A stretch of 64,000 nt of DNA from Candidatus Enterococcus moelleringii (GTDB lineage Bacteria > Bacillota > Bacilli > Lactobacillales > Enterococcaceae): the NCBI RefSeq assembly GCF_017377575.1, contig NZ_JAFREM010000003.1, forward strand, positions 1 to 64,000, written 5' to 3'. Both the position numbers and the translations under genes were made by a program. Below are positions 35,622 through 44,358 of this stretch, one piece after another. A model generated the notes under the pieces. The model did no database searches and had not been told where the DNA came from. It was given only the letters and a program-made list of their open reading frames with translations. Position 1 is the stretch's first letter. Every line of letters starts with the position of its first letter.

Positions 35622-36356
35622 CTAAGCCATAAACAAGAACTTATACAAAGCAATCGCTACAATTGAAGCGGTAATTGGTGCTAAAACCGGAACCCAAGCA
35701 TAGCTCCATTGTGAATCACCTTTGTATTTCAAAGGCAGCATCGCATGCACCAATCGTGGCCCAAAGTCCCGCGCTGGATTCAAGCCAGGTCCAGTTGGTC
35801 CGCCTAGAGAAGCAACCAAAGTCCAAACCAAAAATCCTAAGGCAAAGTGAGCCGTTCCTAAATTGTCTTGGAAGAAAGGGGCTTTGGTAATCCCAATCGC
35901 ACCTAAGAACAAAATAAATGAACCAAAGAACTCATTGACGAAACCGTTGAATTTAGAACCAACACTATTAATAGTAGAAAACGTTCCTAAAACGTGAGCG
36001 GTATTTTCGGTTTGATCGTAATAAGGTTTGTAACAGGCAACGACGATCAATTGACCCACCATCGCACCTAATACTTGGGCAATGATATAAGGAACCACTT
36101 CAGCCCAAGGGAACATGCCGTTTAAAGCCAAACCAATCGTGAACGCCGGATTGATATGATTACCGCTAATTGAACCAAACATCATCGCAGGAATCATAAC
36201 CCCACACCCATAACCGACTGCAATCAACATCCAGTCACTGCCGTAACCTTTTGTTCCTTTCAAATCCACGTTGGCAACTGCACCATTCCCCAGCATTATC
36301 AACAATGCGGTACCGATGAATTCCGCCGCTAAACGCTGCATTAATGAAAAATCCAT
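35622..36356 (-). CDS. glpF: Aquaglyceroporin (glycerol uptake facilitator)
   Basis: A 244-residue MIP-family channel. The two NPA boxes are SGNHINPAFTIG and GPGLNPARDFGPR; the Asp after NPAR marks the glycerol-conducting class. Six membrane segments and two half-helices are visible. RBS TAGGAGG precedes the ATG. It stands alone, without glpK or glpO next to it. Confidence 0.93.
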   Translation of the reverse strand: MDFSLMQRLAAEFIGTALLIMLGNGAVANVDLKGTKGYGSDWMLIAVGYGCGVMIPAMMFGSISGNHINPAFTIGLALNGMFPWAEVVPYIIAQVLGAMVGQLIVVACYKPYYDQTENTAHVLGTFSTINSVGSKFNGFVNEFFGSFILFLGAIGITKAPFFQDNLGTAHFALGFLVWTLVASLGGPTGPGLNPARDFGPRLVHAMLPLKYKGDSQWSYAWVPVLAPITASIVAIALYKFLFMA

Positions 36357-36661
36357 GATGACCTCCTATAAAATTTTTTTGTAAAAGAATTCAGTAAAAA
36401 ATCCATTTTATATGTTAGACCTTATTTTGGATTGTGACAAACAATAACCCTTGTGATTTGGTAATGGTCAAAATAAGCTATTTTTGCATGATTTAGTGAG
36501 GGAATTTAGGGGAAACTCACTACCGTCCTGTAAAAGCATTTAGACACTTATTAACAGAACACCGACTCGTAATTTCGATTTAAGAAAAGACGAGTCTTTT
36601 TCTTTGCCGGCAAAACAGGTACACTATCCTTGTACAGACTTTTCAACAGGAGGATGCAAAC
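36357..36661. other. Intergenic region between glpF and yktB
   Basis: The divergent gap holds a small AGTGAG/CTCACT hairpin with flanking ACTACCGTCC resembling part of the repeat family (about 36496-36530), and a terminator-like GACTCGT/ACGAGTC stem with T-run at 36564-36602. The minus-strand glpF promoter must lie here, but no convincing -35/-10 pair is seen. Confidence 0.4.
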
Positions 36662-37279
36662 ATGATGTTTACGCCAGAAAGCTTTAAGGTTTTTGAGATA
36701 GATGGACTGGATGATCGGATGGCGGCGATCCGGGCCGAGATTCAACCGGTGTTCCAGGAATTAAACGAATACTTTAGCACCGAGTTATCCCCAATGGTGG
36801 AGGAGGACTTCTTTATCCACATTGCCCAGCACCGTCGTCGGACGACCCATGCCCCGGAAAATACCTGGTCAGCTTTGAGTCGGAAAAAGCGCGGCTACAA
36901 AATGGAGCCTCATTTTCAGCTGGGAATTTGGCCGGAATATGTCTTTATGTGGCTGTCCTGCATCGATCAGCCGAAAAATGAACAGGCAATCGCTCAAAAA
37001 ATGCTGGATCAACCGGAATTATTTGAGAACTTATCCCCAGATTTCAAATTATCAGGGGATCATACGAAAGAAGCAGTCCAAGAGTTAACCCCGGAAGCTG
37101 TGGAAAAGCTGTTAGTAAGATTTCGCGATGTGAAAAAAGGCGAGTTTCAAATTGGCCGCATCATTCCTAAAGACAGTCCACTGTGGAAAAAGCCGGAAGA
37201 AGCCAAAGCGTATATGATGGAAACGTATCAACAATTAATGCCGATTTACCAATCAATCATTCAGGAGGCAGCAAAATGA
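36662..37279 (+). CDS. DUF1054 (YktB) family protein
   Basis: A 205-residue protein of the DUF1054/YktB family. Family blocks are FTPESFKVFEIDGLDDRM, HIAQHRRRTTHAPENTW and GYKMEPHFQLGIWPEYVFMW. The fold is known for YktB, but function is not established. RBS AGGAGG precedes tandem ATGs. Its stop overlaps the start of the DUF2829 gene (ATGA), so the two are translationally coupled. Confidence 0.88.
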   Translation: MMFTPESFKVFEIDGLDDRMAAIRAEIQPVFQELNEYFSTELSPMVEEDFFIHIAQHRRRTTHAPENTWSALSRKKRGYKMEPHFQLGIWPEYVFMWLSCIDQPKNEQAIAQKMLDQPELFENLSPDFKLSGDHTKEAVQELTPEAVEKLLVRFRDVKKGEFQIGRIIPKDSPLWKKPEEAKAYMMETYQQLMPIYQSIIQEAAK

Positions 37280-37497
37280 CATTTGAAGAAATTTTACCGC
37301 AATTAAAAAAAGGCGCCAAAATTATTCGCCGCGGCTGGGGCGGATTTGAATTATACGTAACCTTAGTCGAAGGGGAAACCTACGACAATTCACCAGTAAC
37401 ACCGTATTTTCTGATCAAAACCGCGGACGAAGGCTTTTCCAGCTTTGCGCCTACGGTCTGCGATATTTTAGCAGACGACTGGGAGTTAGTGGAATGA
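37276..37497 (+). CDS. DUF2829 protein, Tad2-like
   Basis: A 73-residue protein starting MTFEEILPQLKKGAKIIRRG and ending ILADDWELVE, the pattern of DUF2829 (FxxALxxLKxGxxVxRxGW ... DxxAxDWE). Phage members of this family include Tad2, which sequesters the Thoeris cyclic ADP-ribose signal. Here it lies in a housekeeping-like operon, with start and stop overlapping both neighbours by ATGA, so a cellular role in binding a nucleotide-like ligand is possible. RBS CAGGAGGC lies upstream. Confidence 0.8.
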   Translation: MTFEEILPQLKKGAKIIRRGWGGFELYVTLVEGETYDNSPVTPYFLIKTADEGFSSFAPTVCDILADDWELVE

Positions 37498-38231
37498 TCT
37501 GTTACTCAGAATTTGCCGGAAAAGTGGTGGTGGTTTCTGGAGCAGCTTCCGGAATCGGCCAGGCACAAGCGGAAGCTTTTCTAGAACAAGGAGCGACCGT
37601 GATTGCTTTGGATCGTCAAACAGTCCCAGAAAAAGAGAGCCAGCTTTTTTATCAGGTAGACCTCAGCGACAAATCACAGGTGGAAAACACTGCCGAAACT
37701 ATTTTGAAAAGTTATCCCCATGTGGACATCTTGATCAATACCGCCGGAATCTTGGATGATTATTTACCAACGTTATCCACATCGGAAGAACTGTGGATGA
37801 AGGTCTTCCAAACCAACGTGACCAGTATTTATCGCATGACCAATTTATTTTTACCGCAAATGTTGGAACGAAAAGCGGGGGTAATTATTAACATGGCTTC
37901 AATTGCTGGCCTGATCGCAGGTGGCGGTGGAGCTGCTTATACGATGGCAAAGCATGCTGTTGTCGGCTACACGAAGCAGCTGGCGTTGGATTACGCTAAG
38001 GACGGGATTCGCGTGAACGCCTTGGCGCCCGGGGCCATCAAGACGCCGATGAATGCGGCGGACTTTGCTGGTGATGGTGAAATGGCCAAGTGGGTGGCTA
38101 AAGAAACGCCCATGAACCGCTGGGCAGAACCTCAGGAAGTAGCGAACGCCACCTTGTTTTTAGCCAGTGAAGCCGCAAGTTATCTACAGGGTGTCGTACT
38201 GCCTGTGGATGGCGGCTGGATGTTAAAATAA
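37494..38231 (+). CDS. SDR-family oxidoreductase, 3-oxoacyl-ACP-reductase-like
   Basis: A 245-residue short-chain dehydrogenase with cofactor loop GAASGIGQA, NTAG in place of NNAG, catalytic YTMAK and the C-terminal LQGVVLPVDGGW. It is the third gene of the operon, its ATG overlapping the DUF2829 stop. It is too far from fatty-acid synthesis genes to be called FabG; the substrate is unknown. Confidence 0.87.
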   Translation: MICYSEFAGKVVVVSGAASGIGQAQAEAFLEQGATVIALDRQTVPEKESQLFYQVDLSDKSQVENTAETILKSYPHVDILINTAGILDDYLPTLSTSEELWMKVFQTNVTSIYRMTNLFLPQMLERKAGVIINMASIAGLIAGGGGAAYTMAKHAVVGYTKQLALDYAKDGIRVNALAPGAIKTPMNAADFAGDGEMAKWVAKETPMNRWAEPQEVANATLFLASEAASYLQGVVLPVDGGWMLK

Positions 38232-38234
38232 GAC

Positions 38235-38276
38235 ACACAAAAAGCGAAGGCCTAGGCTCTTCGCTTTTTGTGTTAG
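38235..38276. terminator. Terminator between the SDR gene and the XRE regulator
   Basis: ACACAAAAAGCGAAG pairs with CTTCGCTTTTTGTGT. The stem with A and T stretches suits both strands, and its edge touches the stop codon of the minus-strand regulator gene. Confidence 0.8.
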
Positions 38277-38482
38277 TCTTCATCTTCAATATATTCCAGA
38301 ATATCTCCTGGCTGGCAATTTAAGACTTTGCAAATTTCATTTAAGGTAGAGAATCTAACGGCTTTCGCTTTGCCTGTTTTCAAAATCGATATATTGGCAT
38401 TGGACATGCCGACTCGTTTTGCCAGTTCACCGGAAGCCATCTTGTTTTTCGCTAAAACGACATCTAAATTTACTTGAATCAT
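38273..38482 (-). CDS. XRE-family HTH regulator (YozG-like)
   Basis: A 69-residue single-domain Cro/CI-type regulator: LAKRVGMSNANISILKTGKA is the helix-turn-helix and ALNCQPGDILEYI-like VLNCQPGDILEYIEDED ends it. RBS AAGGAGG precedes the ATG. It is encoded directly after a DUF2975 membrane protein, a widespread pair in Firmicutes in which the small regulator is thought to control the membrane partner. Confidence 0.9.
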   Translation of the reverse strand: MIQVNLDVVLAKNKMASGELAKRVGMSNANISILKTGKAKAVRFSTLNEICKVLNCQPGDILEYIEDED

Positions 38483-38506
38483 TTGTTTTCCTCCTTAAGA
38501 AGCGGC

Positions 38507-39025
38507 TTAGATCGTCAATTCATTTTCTTCAGCAATCAAATTCGCTCTTTCCAAAATCTTCGCCAAAGCCCACACGATGGAAGCACCTATCACATAAGTC
38601 AGATCCCATGAGAAACCATCTGTTGCAAGTCCTTGCAGCGAAGCAATTAAGTCAGGCAAGCCGGCAACGAAAGACAAGACTAGTAAAATTGCGGCAACCT
38701 TTTTAGCAGTAAGGACATTTTCGGTCACAAAGATACGATCCATTTCCAAGTTCTTAAAGAATCGGCGGATAAAGTAGAACAAGACAATGTTCAACACAAT
38801 TCCGGCAAATGAAGCAATCATAATCAACGGTGAGGAGAACCATGCAAAATAGCCCGTAACGGAGGCTGCTTCACTAGGTGTCAGGGTGACAATTTGGTCA
38901 TGGATACTTGGGATATTAATCAACACAGTAGCCATTACCATTCCTAAAGCAGCAATCACCATTAATCCGATCAAAATACTAAATACAATTTTCAATCCTC
39001 GATATACATTTTTTTCTACATTCAT
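38507..39025 (-). CDS. DUF2975 membrane protein
   Basis: A 172-residue protein with four predicted membrane segments (around residues 12-35, 58-80, 105-125, 140-158) and the DUF2975 arrangement, including RIFVTENVLTAKKVAAIL. RBS AGGAGTG lies upstream. Function is unknown; it is the first gene of a two-gene operon with the XRE regulator. Confidence 0.82.
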   Translation of the reverse strand: MNVEKNVYRGLKIVFSILIGLMVIAALGMVMATVLINIPSIHDQIVTLTPSEAASVTGYFAWFSSPLIMIASFAGIVLNIVLFYFIRRFFKNLEMDRIFVTENVLTAKKVAAILLVLSFVAGLPDLIASLQGLATDGFSWDLTYVIGASIVWALAKILERANLIAEENELTI

Positions 39026-39063
39026 TTTTCGTACACTCCTTTTTATTTGTTTAACTTGAAATG

Positions 39064-39126
39064 AGTATACCGTGGCATTTAACGAAAGTCAACAAAAATA
39101 TATCGATATTCGATAAAAATATATCG
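39064..39126 (-). promoter_or_regulatory. Promoter and direct repeats of the DUF2975-XRE operon
   Basis: Minus-strand TTGACT (39087-39092) and TATACT (39064-39069) have a 17-bp spacer. Just upstream of the -35, the 12-mer AAAAATATATCG occurs twice (39094-39105 and 39115-39126), 21 bp or two helical turns apart, around a TATCGATA core. This is a plausible operator for the XRE protein. Confidence 0.65.
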
Positions 39127-39205
39127 TTTAATTGAAAAAGAGAGTTCTGACAGGTCATGGATAATTTTGATAATCAGCCATCAAATACTGCAATGACAGG
39201 CTTTA

Positions 39206-39234
39206 TTGACAGTCGCAAAGGAAACGAGTAAAGT
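39206..39234 (+). promoter_or_regulatory. luxS promoter
   Basis: TTGACA (39206-39211) and TAAAGT (39229-39234) with a 17-bp spacer. Confidence 0.65.
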
Positions 39235-39316
39235 ACAAAGCAACCAAAAAATTCTTTTTCTATAGAAGAAAACAGCAGTGGAAAGTACGAATAGCGTAAA
39301 CAAGGAGGAAATAATT

Positions 39317-39793
39317 ATGGCAGAAGTAGAAAGTTTCACCCTAGATCACACAAAGGTAAAAGCACCTTATGTCCGGCTGATCGCCGAGGAAACCGGAAAG
39401 AAAGGGGACGTAATTGCCAACTACGATTTGCGTTTCCTGCAGCCGAACGAAAAGGAAATCCCAACTGGAGCGATACATACGCTGGAGCATCTGCTGGCAG
39501 ATTTATTGCGAGATCGCTTAGACGGCATTATCGATGTATCGCCATTTGGCTGCCGGACCGGCTTCCATCTAATTACCTGGGGCACACCTAGTTCAACGGA
39601 AGTTGCTACGGCCCTAACCGACGTGTTAACTACGATCGTTAATGAAACAAAATGGGAAGATGTCCAAGGTGTGGACATCAAAAGCTGCGGCAATTACCGC
39701 GACCATTCCTTATTCGGTGCCAAAGAATACGCAAAGCTGGTGATCGAAGCAGGGATTAGCGATGATCCCTTTGAGCGGAATGTAGTAAAATAA
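39317..39793 (+). CDS. luxS: S-ribosylhomocysteine lyase
   Basis: Splits S-ribosylhomocysteine to homocysteine and DPD, the precursor of autoinducer 2. The 158-residue product has the zinc motif HTLEH with the third ligand Cys in [10 protein letters not shown], and the catalytic Cys in [10 protein letters not shown]. The ATG at 39317 follows AAGGAGG; an upstream in-frame start at 39278 lacks an RBS. Monocistronic, with its own terminator. Confidence 0.96.
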   Translation: MAEVESFTLDHTKVKAPYVRLIAEETGKKGDVIANYDLRFLQPNEKEIPTGAIHTLEHLLADLLRDRLDGIIDVSPFGCRTGFHLITWGTPSSTEVATALTDVLTTIVNETKWEDVQGVDIKSCGNYRDHSLFGAKEYAKLVIEAGISDDPFERNVVK

Positions 39794-39809
39794 AATAAAA
39801 AAGCGAGTT

Positions 39810-39858
39810 AAAGACAATCCAAGCACTTACTGACAGTGCAAAGGGATTGTCTTTTTTT
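39810..39858 (+). terminator. luxS terminator
   Basis: AAGACAATCC..GCACT with the complement and a T7 tail. Confidence 0.88.
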
Positions 39859-39965
39859 GTTCTGTAAGTTTCAGATAAGTTCTGTGACTAACAGAATTTA
39901 CCCAAAACAAACGCGTATGTTTATCAAACAACTCGAATGACTATTTGTAAGCGATTACTGACTTG

Positions 39966-39983
39966 TGTCCATTTAAGTGGACA
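39966..39983. promoter_or_regulatory. Candidate operator of the fructose-class PTS operon
   Basis: Inverted repeat TGTCCATTTAAGTGGACA, 60 bp before the regulator start. MtlR-like activators bind such sites upstream of their own operons. No clear sigma-A promoter pair was found beside it. Confidence 0.5.
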
Positions 39984-40041
39984 TAAGAAAATATGTACAG
40001 TTGCAAAAAACACTTATAGTAAAGACAAGGAGGTTGACCAA

Positions 40042-41514
40042 ATGCAGCTAAGTAAAAGAGAGACACAGTTGATTGAGTTGTTTCTTAAGCATGGAATGAC
40101 TTTGACGGGTCAAGAGCTAGCTGAATTTGCCAATGTTTCGACCAAAACGATTTATCGAACCATCAAGAAAATTAACGAAGAATCCGAAAACGGCGACATT
40201 ATTGTATCCGAAGTGGGGAAAGGCTTCCGACTGGATTACGAAAAGTATCTAAAGGAAAGCCTGCAAAAGCGCAGCGACAACCAGGCGCAAGGCCCAATGG
40301 AACGAAGGAATGCAATCTTGCTGACTTTGTTGTTTAGATCACCTAGAAGGATTCTGATTCACGATCTGTTTTCACCCTATTATGTGAGTGACACAGTCAT
40401 CAGCAATGATCTTAACCGAATCGCCGAATTTTTAAAGGGCTATCACCTGAAGCTGATTAAAAAGGATCAGCGGATTGCGATTGAAGGGAAAGAAAAGGAC
40501 ATCCGCAAAGTCGTGAACGGCTTACTAAGTGCCAACACCTTGATGGATGCCGATTTCACCACTCAGAAGCACAAAATTAGTGCTTATGATATTAACTTCA
40601 TCACTTCTCTACTGGAATTTATCGAGAACCAGTTAAAGAGCGGGATCGTTTATCCCTACAATATGAATATTTTTTCCCATATCTACATTTTGATCAAACG
40701 GGTACGGGAAGGGGAGATTCGCTCCGATTTATCATTCGAACAGTTGGATGAAGACGAGCAGAAGCTGATCGAACGGTACCACGAGCTGTACAAACTGTCA
40801 GAGATGGTCATCAGCAAAATGAACGACTACCTGAATCTTGTATTACCAAAAAGCGAAGCCTTTTATCTGTTTCAATACTTGATTTCTTCAAGAATTGAAA
40901 ATACCCCCATCAAGCTAGTGGAAAAGTCGCAAGAGGCTTTAGAGATGACCGAGTTCTTCTCGAAAAAAATGAGTGAGAAGATGGGGATTCGAATCGACCA
41001 GCAGCCGAACCAGCAGGATTTATACAGTCATGTTGAACCGATGCTGTATCGTTTGAAAAATGAAATTATCGTCAAAAATGATCTGTTAAGCGACATTAAG
41101 CTGGAATACAGTGAAACCTTTAACCAGGTGAAGCAGGTCAGTCAAGAAGTACAGGAAGTGTTTCATGTAAATGAAATTTCCGAAGATGAGATTGGCTTTC
41201 TAACCCTCTACTTCGTGAAATATAAAGAAATGATCAATTCTAAAAAGCGGGTACTGATCATGTGCAGCAGCGGCGTAGGCACATCGGAATTATTGAAAGT
41301 CAAAGTACGGAAGGCTTTCCCAGAATTAGAAATTGTCGATGTCCTTTCTGCTAGACAATACAAAAAGAAAGCAGATCAATACCAGAACATCGATTTAGTT
41401 TTAACCACTGTTCACTTGAATACCGAGATGCAAGTTCCCTCTATTTTAGTGAATTCAGTATTTACCAAGCAGGATGAACAACGCGTAAAACAAATGTTAG
41501 GAGAGATTGGATAA
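40042..41514 (+). CDS. PRD-containing transcriptional regulator with EIIB-like domain
   Basis: A 490-residue regulator of the BglG/MtlR type. It has an N-terminal HTH (LTGQELAEFANVSTKTIYRT) and a second DNA-binding domain. The PRD region (about residues 190-390) has histidine-containing helices such as FSHIYILIKRVREG. The C-terminal EIIB-like domain has the Cys loop MCSSGVGTSELLKVK. MtlR/LicR-like proteins usually end in an EIIA domain; here it is absent and the next gene, overlapping by TAATG, encodes a free EIIA. Start at 40042 is set by AAGGAGG. Confidence 0.87.
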   Translation: MQLSKRETQLIELFLKHGMTLTGQELAEFANVSTKTIYRTIKKINEESENGDIIVSEVGKGFRLDYEKYLKESLQKRSDNQAQGPMERRNAILLTLLFRSPRRILIHDLFSPYYVSDTVISNDLNRIAEFLKGYHLKLIKKDQRIAIEGKEKDIRKVVNGLLSANTLMDADFTTQKHKISAYDINFITSLLEFIENQLKSGIVYPYNMNIFSHIYILIKRVREGEIRSDLSFEQLDEDEQKLIERYHELYKLSEMVISKMNDYLNLVLPKSEAFYLFQYLISSRIENTPIKLVEKSQEALEMTEFFSKKMSEKMGIRIDQQPNQQDLYSHVEPMLYRLKNEIIVKNDLLSDIKLEYSETFNQVKQVSQEVQEVFHVNEISEDEIGFLTLYFVKYKEMINSKKRVLIMCSSGVGTSELLKVKVRKAFPELEIVDVLSARQYKKKADQYQNIDLVLTTVHLNTEMQVPSILVNSVFTKQDEQRVKQMLGEIG

Positions 41515-41999
41515 TGACAGAATATGCAATGGAAGATTTTAGTATCGCTGATGTGATCACCGAAGACTTAATTACTTTAGAAATGGCGGCTACAACGAAA
41601 CAAGAAGCCATCTTGGAGCTGACAAACCTGTTAGCTGATCAAGGAGTGGTCACTGATGTAAAGGGTTTCTCTGACGATGTTTTCCTGCGGGAATCTGAAG
41701 GGATGACTGGTATTGGCAACGGCATCGCCATTCCTCATGGCAAGTCCGACAGCGTCAGCCAAACCTCGTTGGTGGTTGGGAAAACAAAAGTGCCGATCGA
41801 ATGGGAATCTTTAGATGAAAAACCCGTTCGAGTGATCATCTTGTTCGCCGTTCGCAATACCGATGCTAACACGATGCATATCAAGTTATTGCAAAAAGTC
41901 GCGATGCTGTTAGCCGATGAAGACTTTATCGAAAATATGGTTTCAGCGCAAACCAAAGCTGAAATGATGGAGCTGCTATCCAAGGAACCAGAGGAATAA
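41514..41999 (+). CDS. PTS fructose-class EIIA
   Basis: A 161-residue EIIA with the phosphorylation site GIAIPHGKSD (active His). It follows the regulator with overlapping TAATG, so both are made in step. It passes phosphate from HPr to the EIIB encoded next and could also phosphorylate the regulator. Confidence 0.9.
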   Translation: MTEYAMEDFSIADVITEDLITLEMAATTKQEAILELTNLLADQGVVTDVKGFSDDVFLRESEGMTGIGNGIAIPHGKSDSVSQTSLVVGKTKVPIEWESLDEKPVRVIILFAVRNTDANTMHIKLLQKVAMLLADEDFIENMVSAQTKAEMMELLSKEPEE

Positions 42000-42057
42000 A
42001 CACTGACTACGTTTTAAAAAGCATTGCCATCATATATTTTACAAGGAGGAATTATAC

Positions 42058-42372
42058 ATGAAAATCGTTGGAGTAGCTGCATGTACGTCGGGGATCGCCC
42101 ATACGTACATTGCCAAGAAGAAGCTGGAAACAGCAGCCAAAAGTTTAGGGCACGAGATTCACATTGAAACCCAAGGCACCATCGGAACAGAGGATGAACT
42201 AACTGCCAAAGACATCAAGGAAGCCGACGTCGTAATTATCGCAGCCGACATTAAGATTGGAGGGAAGGATCGCTTTAAAGGGAAAAAAGTCGTTGAGATT
42301 CCAACAAGCATGGTGATCAAAGCACCAAAAGGGTTAATCAACAAGATCGAAGAAGAAGTATTAAAGGCATAA
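42058..42372 (+). CDS. PTS fructose-class EIIB
   Basis: A 104-residue EIIB with the phospho-cysteine loop VAACTSGIAHTYIAKK, typical of the fructose family. RBS AAGGAGG precedes the ATG. It is a free-standing subunit, in contrast to the fused EIIABC of many fructose PTS. Confidence 0.92.
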   Translation: MKIVGVAACTSGIAHTYIAKKKLETAAKSLGHEIHIETQGTIGTEDELTAKDIKEADVVIIAADIKIGGKDRFKGKKVVEIPTSMVIKAPKGLINKIEEEVLKA

Positions 42373-42390
42373 AAAAAGGGGGACAAAAAA

Positions 42391-43473
42391 ATGATGAAAA
42401 AACTGCAACTCAAAAAACATGCATTAACGGCAATTTCCTACATGTTGCCAGTAGTTGTTACAGCGGGGTTATTGATCGCGATCGGGAATTTAACCGGTGG
42501 CGGGGTTATCGAAGATTATAAAGCAGCCTACTCAGTACCAGATGCATTAGTTTCCTTAGGTGTTCTAGGTATGGGCTTGTTGGCACCAGTTATTTCAGGA
42601 GCGATTGCTTACTCCATCGCTGACCGTCCGGGGATTGGACCAGGTCTATTTATGGGGCTGATTGCTAATTCCATCGGTGCTGGTTTCTTAGGCGGGATGT
42701 TAGGTGGTTACCTAGTTGGGTTCTTCGTATTATTCTTAGTCAAAAATCTAAAGGTGCCAGTTTGGGCGCAAGGCTTAATGCCAATGATGATTGTTCCGCT
42801 ATTATCTACCTTAATTATCGGATTATTAATGTTCTTTGTCATCGGTGTACCAATTGTTTGGGCAACCGAAGCCTTAACTGATTTCTTAGTGGGTCTGCAA
42901 GGCTCAGGGAAATTCTTGTTCGGCTCGATTGTCGGCGGAATGGCAGCCTTTGACTTCGGTGGTCCTGTCAACAAAGTGGCCTCCTTGTTCGCTGATGGTA
43001 TGCTGCTGGAAGGGATTCAAGAACCAGAAGCAGTTAAAGTATTGGCTTCAATGGTACCACCGTTTGGCGTAACGATTTCTTGGGTAATGTCTCGCATCTT
43101 CCGTAAACCAAAATATTCAAAAGAAGAACAAGACAATATCAAAATCGCGTTCCCAATGGGCTTATGTATGATCACTGAAGGCGTCATTCCGATTGCAGCA
43201 GTTGATCCAATTCGCGTAATCGTTTCTTGTGTGGCGGGTGCAGCAATTGGCGGCGGCTTAAGCATGAGCTGGGGTGTCGGTTCACCGGTTCCTTCTGGCG
43301 GCGTCTTCATTATTCCTGCTATGACTGATCCGCTGAAATTTACCTTAGCCTTATTAATCGGCTCCGTCGTGACTGGTGTCCTGCTATTCGTCTTGAAGAA
43401 AGAACCAGTTGAAAATGAAGTCGTGGATGAAGAAGAGGAAGATGTTGATTTTTCTTCGATCAAATTGAACTAG
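42391..43473 (+). CDS. PTS fructose-class EIIC permease
   Basis: A 360-residue membrane permease of the fructose EIIC family with nine or so hydrophobic segments. ADRPGIGPGLFMGLIAN is a conserved loop, and the DFGGPVNKVA and GLCMITEGVIPIA blocks form part of the substrate site. The C-terminus is acidic (EEEEDVDFSS). Start is one of two tandem ATGs after AAGGGGG. Specificity may be for a ketohexose or its derivative. Confidence 0.9.
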   Translation: MMKKLQLKKHALTAISYMLPVVVTAGLLIAIGNLTGGGVIEDYKAAYSVPDALVSLGVLGMGLLAPVISGAIAYSIADRPGIGPGLFMGLIANSIGAGFLGGMLGGYLVGFFVLFLVKNLKVPVWAQGLMPMMIVPLLSTLIIGLLMFFVIGVPIVWATEALTDFLVGLQGSGKFLFGSIVGGMAAFDFGGPVNKVASLFADGMLLEGIQEPEAVKVLASMVPPFGVTISWVMSRIFRKPKYSKEEQDNIKIAFPMGLCMITEGVIPIAAVDPIRVIVSCVAGAAIGGGLSMSWGVGSPVPSGGVFIIPAMTDPLKFTLALLIGSVVTGVLLFVLKKEPVENEVVDEEEEDVDFSSIKLN

Positions 43474-43488
43474 TTTTGGAGGGATTAG

Positions 43489-44343
43489 ATGTACGTTTCC
43501 ATGAAAGAAATGCTGCAAAAGGCCAATGAAGAAAAATACGCGGTGCTGGCGATTAACTGTTTTAACCTGGAAACCGCCAAAGCTGTGATCGAGGCGGCGG
43601 AAGAAATGCATTCGCCCATCATTGTTGACCTGCTGCAGGATCATTTAAAGGAGCACTTGGATCATCGCTATTTGACCCAGCCGATTATCCGTATGGCCAA
43701 CAACGCCAAGGTGGAAGTGGCCATCAATTTGGACCACGGACAAGATGTCGCATTTGTTAAGCAGTGTCTCCATGAAGGCTTTTCCAGTGTCATGATGGAT
43801 GCTTCCATGTATCCATTAGAAGAAAATATTCGGATTACCCGCACTATCGTGGAGCTGGCGCAGGTGTACAATGCCAGCGTTGAAGCCGAGGTTGGCGATA
43901 TGGGGGCGGTGGCCGGCGATCATTTCACTAATGACGAAATGTACACCGATCCCGATGATGCGATTCGTTTCATTCAAGAAACCGGCGTGGATTGTCTGGC
44001 TCTATCTTATGGTTCCAGCCACGGGAATTATCCCGAAGGCTATGTGCCGGAGTTTCGCTTTGACATTGTTAAAAAAATCAAAGCCGCAACCAACTTGCCG
44101 TTAGTTTTACACGGCGGCTCTGGGGCCGGTAAAGAAAACATTTTAAAATCCATCGAACTAGGCATCAACAAAATCAATGTCGGTTCTGATTTTATGAAGG
44201 GACAGCTGGAAGATGTTAGAGAACAGCTGGCCAACAATCTCGATGTGGATTATCCAACGCTGATCCATCACACGATGGCAGCCGGAAAAGAAGTTGTTAA
44301 ACAGTATATAGAACTTTCGGGTTCTAAAAATAAATCACTATAG
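43489..44343 (+). CDS. Class II ketose-bisphosphate aldolase (first of two)
   Basis: A 284-residue zinc aldolase of the FbaA/GatY/KbaY family. NLDHGQD contains the catalytic Asp and zinc-ligand His; EAEVGDMG gives the family Glu; ALSYGSSHGNY and LVLHGGSGAG hold two further His ligands. It should cleave a ketose-1,6-bisphosphate to dihydroxyacetone phosphate and an aldehyde. RBS GGAGGG precedes the ATG. Confidence 0.88.
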   Translation: MYVSMKEMLQKANEEKYAVLAINCFNLETAKAVIEAAEEMHSPIIVDLLQDHLKEHLDHRYLTQPIIRMANNAKVEVAINLDHGQDVAFVKQCLHEGFSSVMMDASMYPLEENIRITRTIVELAQVYNASVEAEVGDMGAVAGDHFTNDEMYTDPDDAIRFIQETGVDCLALSYGSSHGNYPEGYVPEFRFDIVKKIKAATNLPLVLHGGSGAGKENILKSIELGINKINVGSDFMKGQLEDVREQLANNLDVDYPTLIHHTMAAGKEVVKQYIELSGSKNKSL

Positions 44344-44358
44344 AGGAGTCTATGCCCA

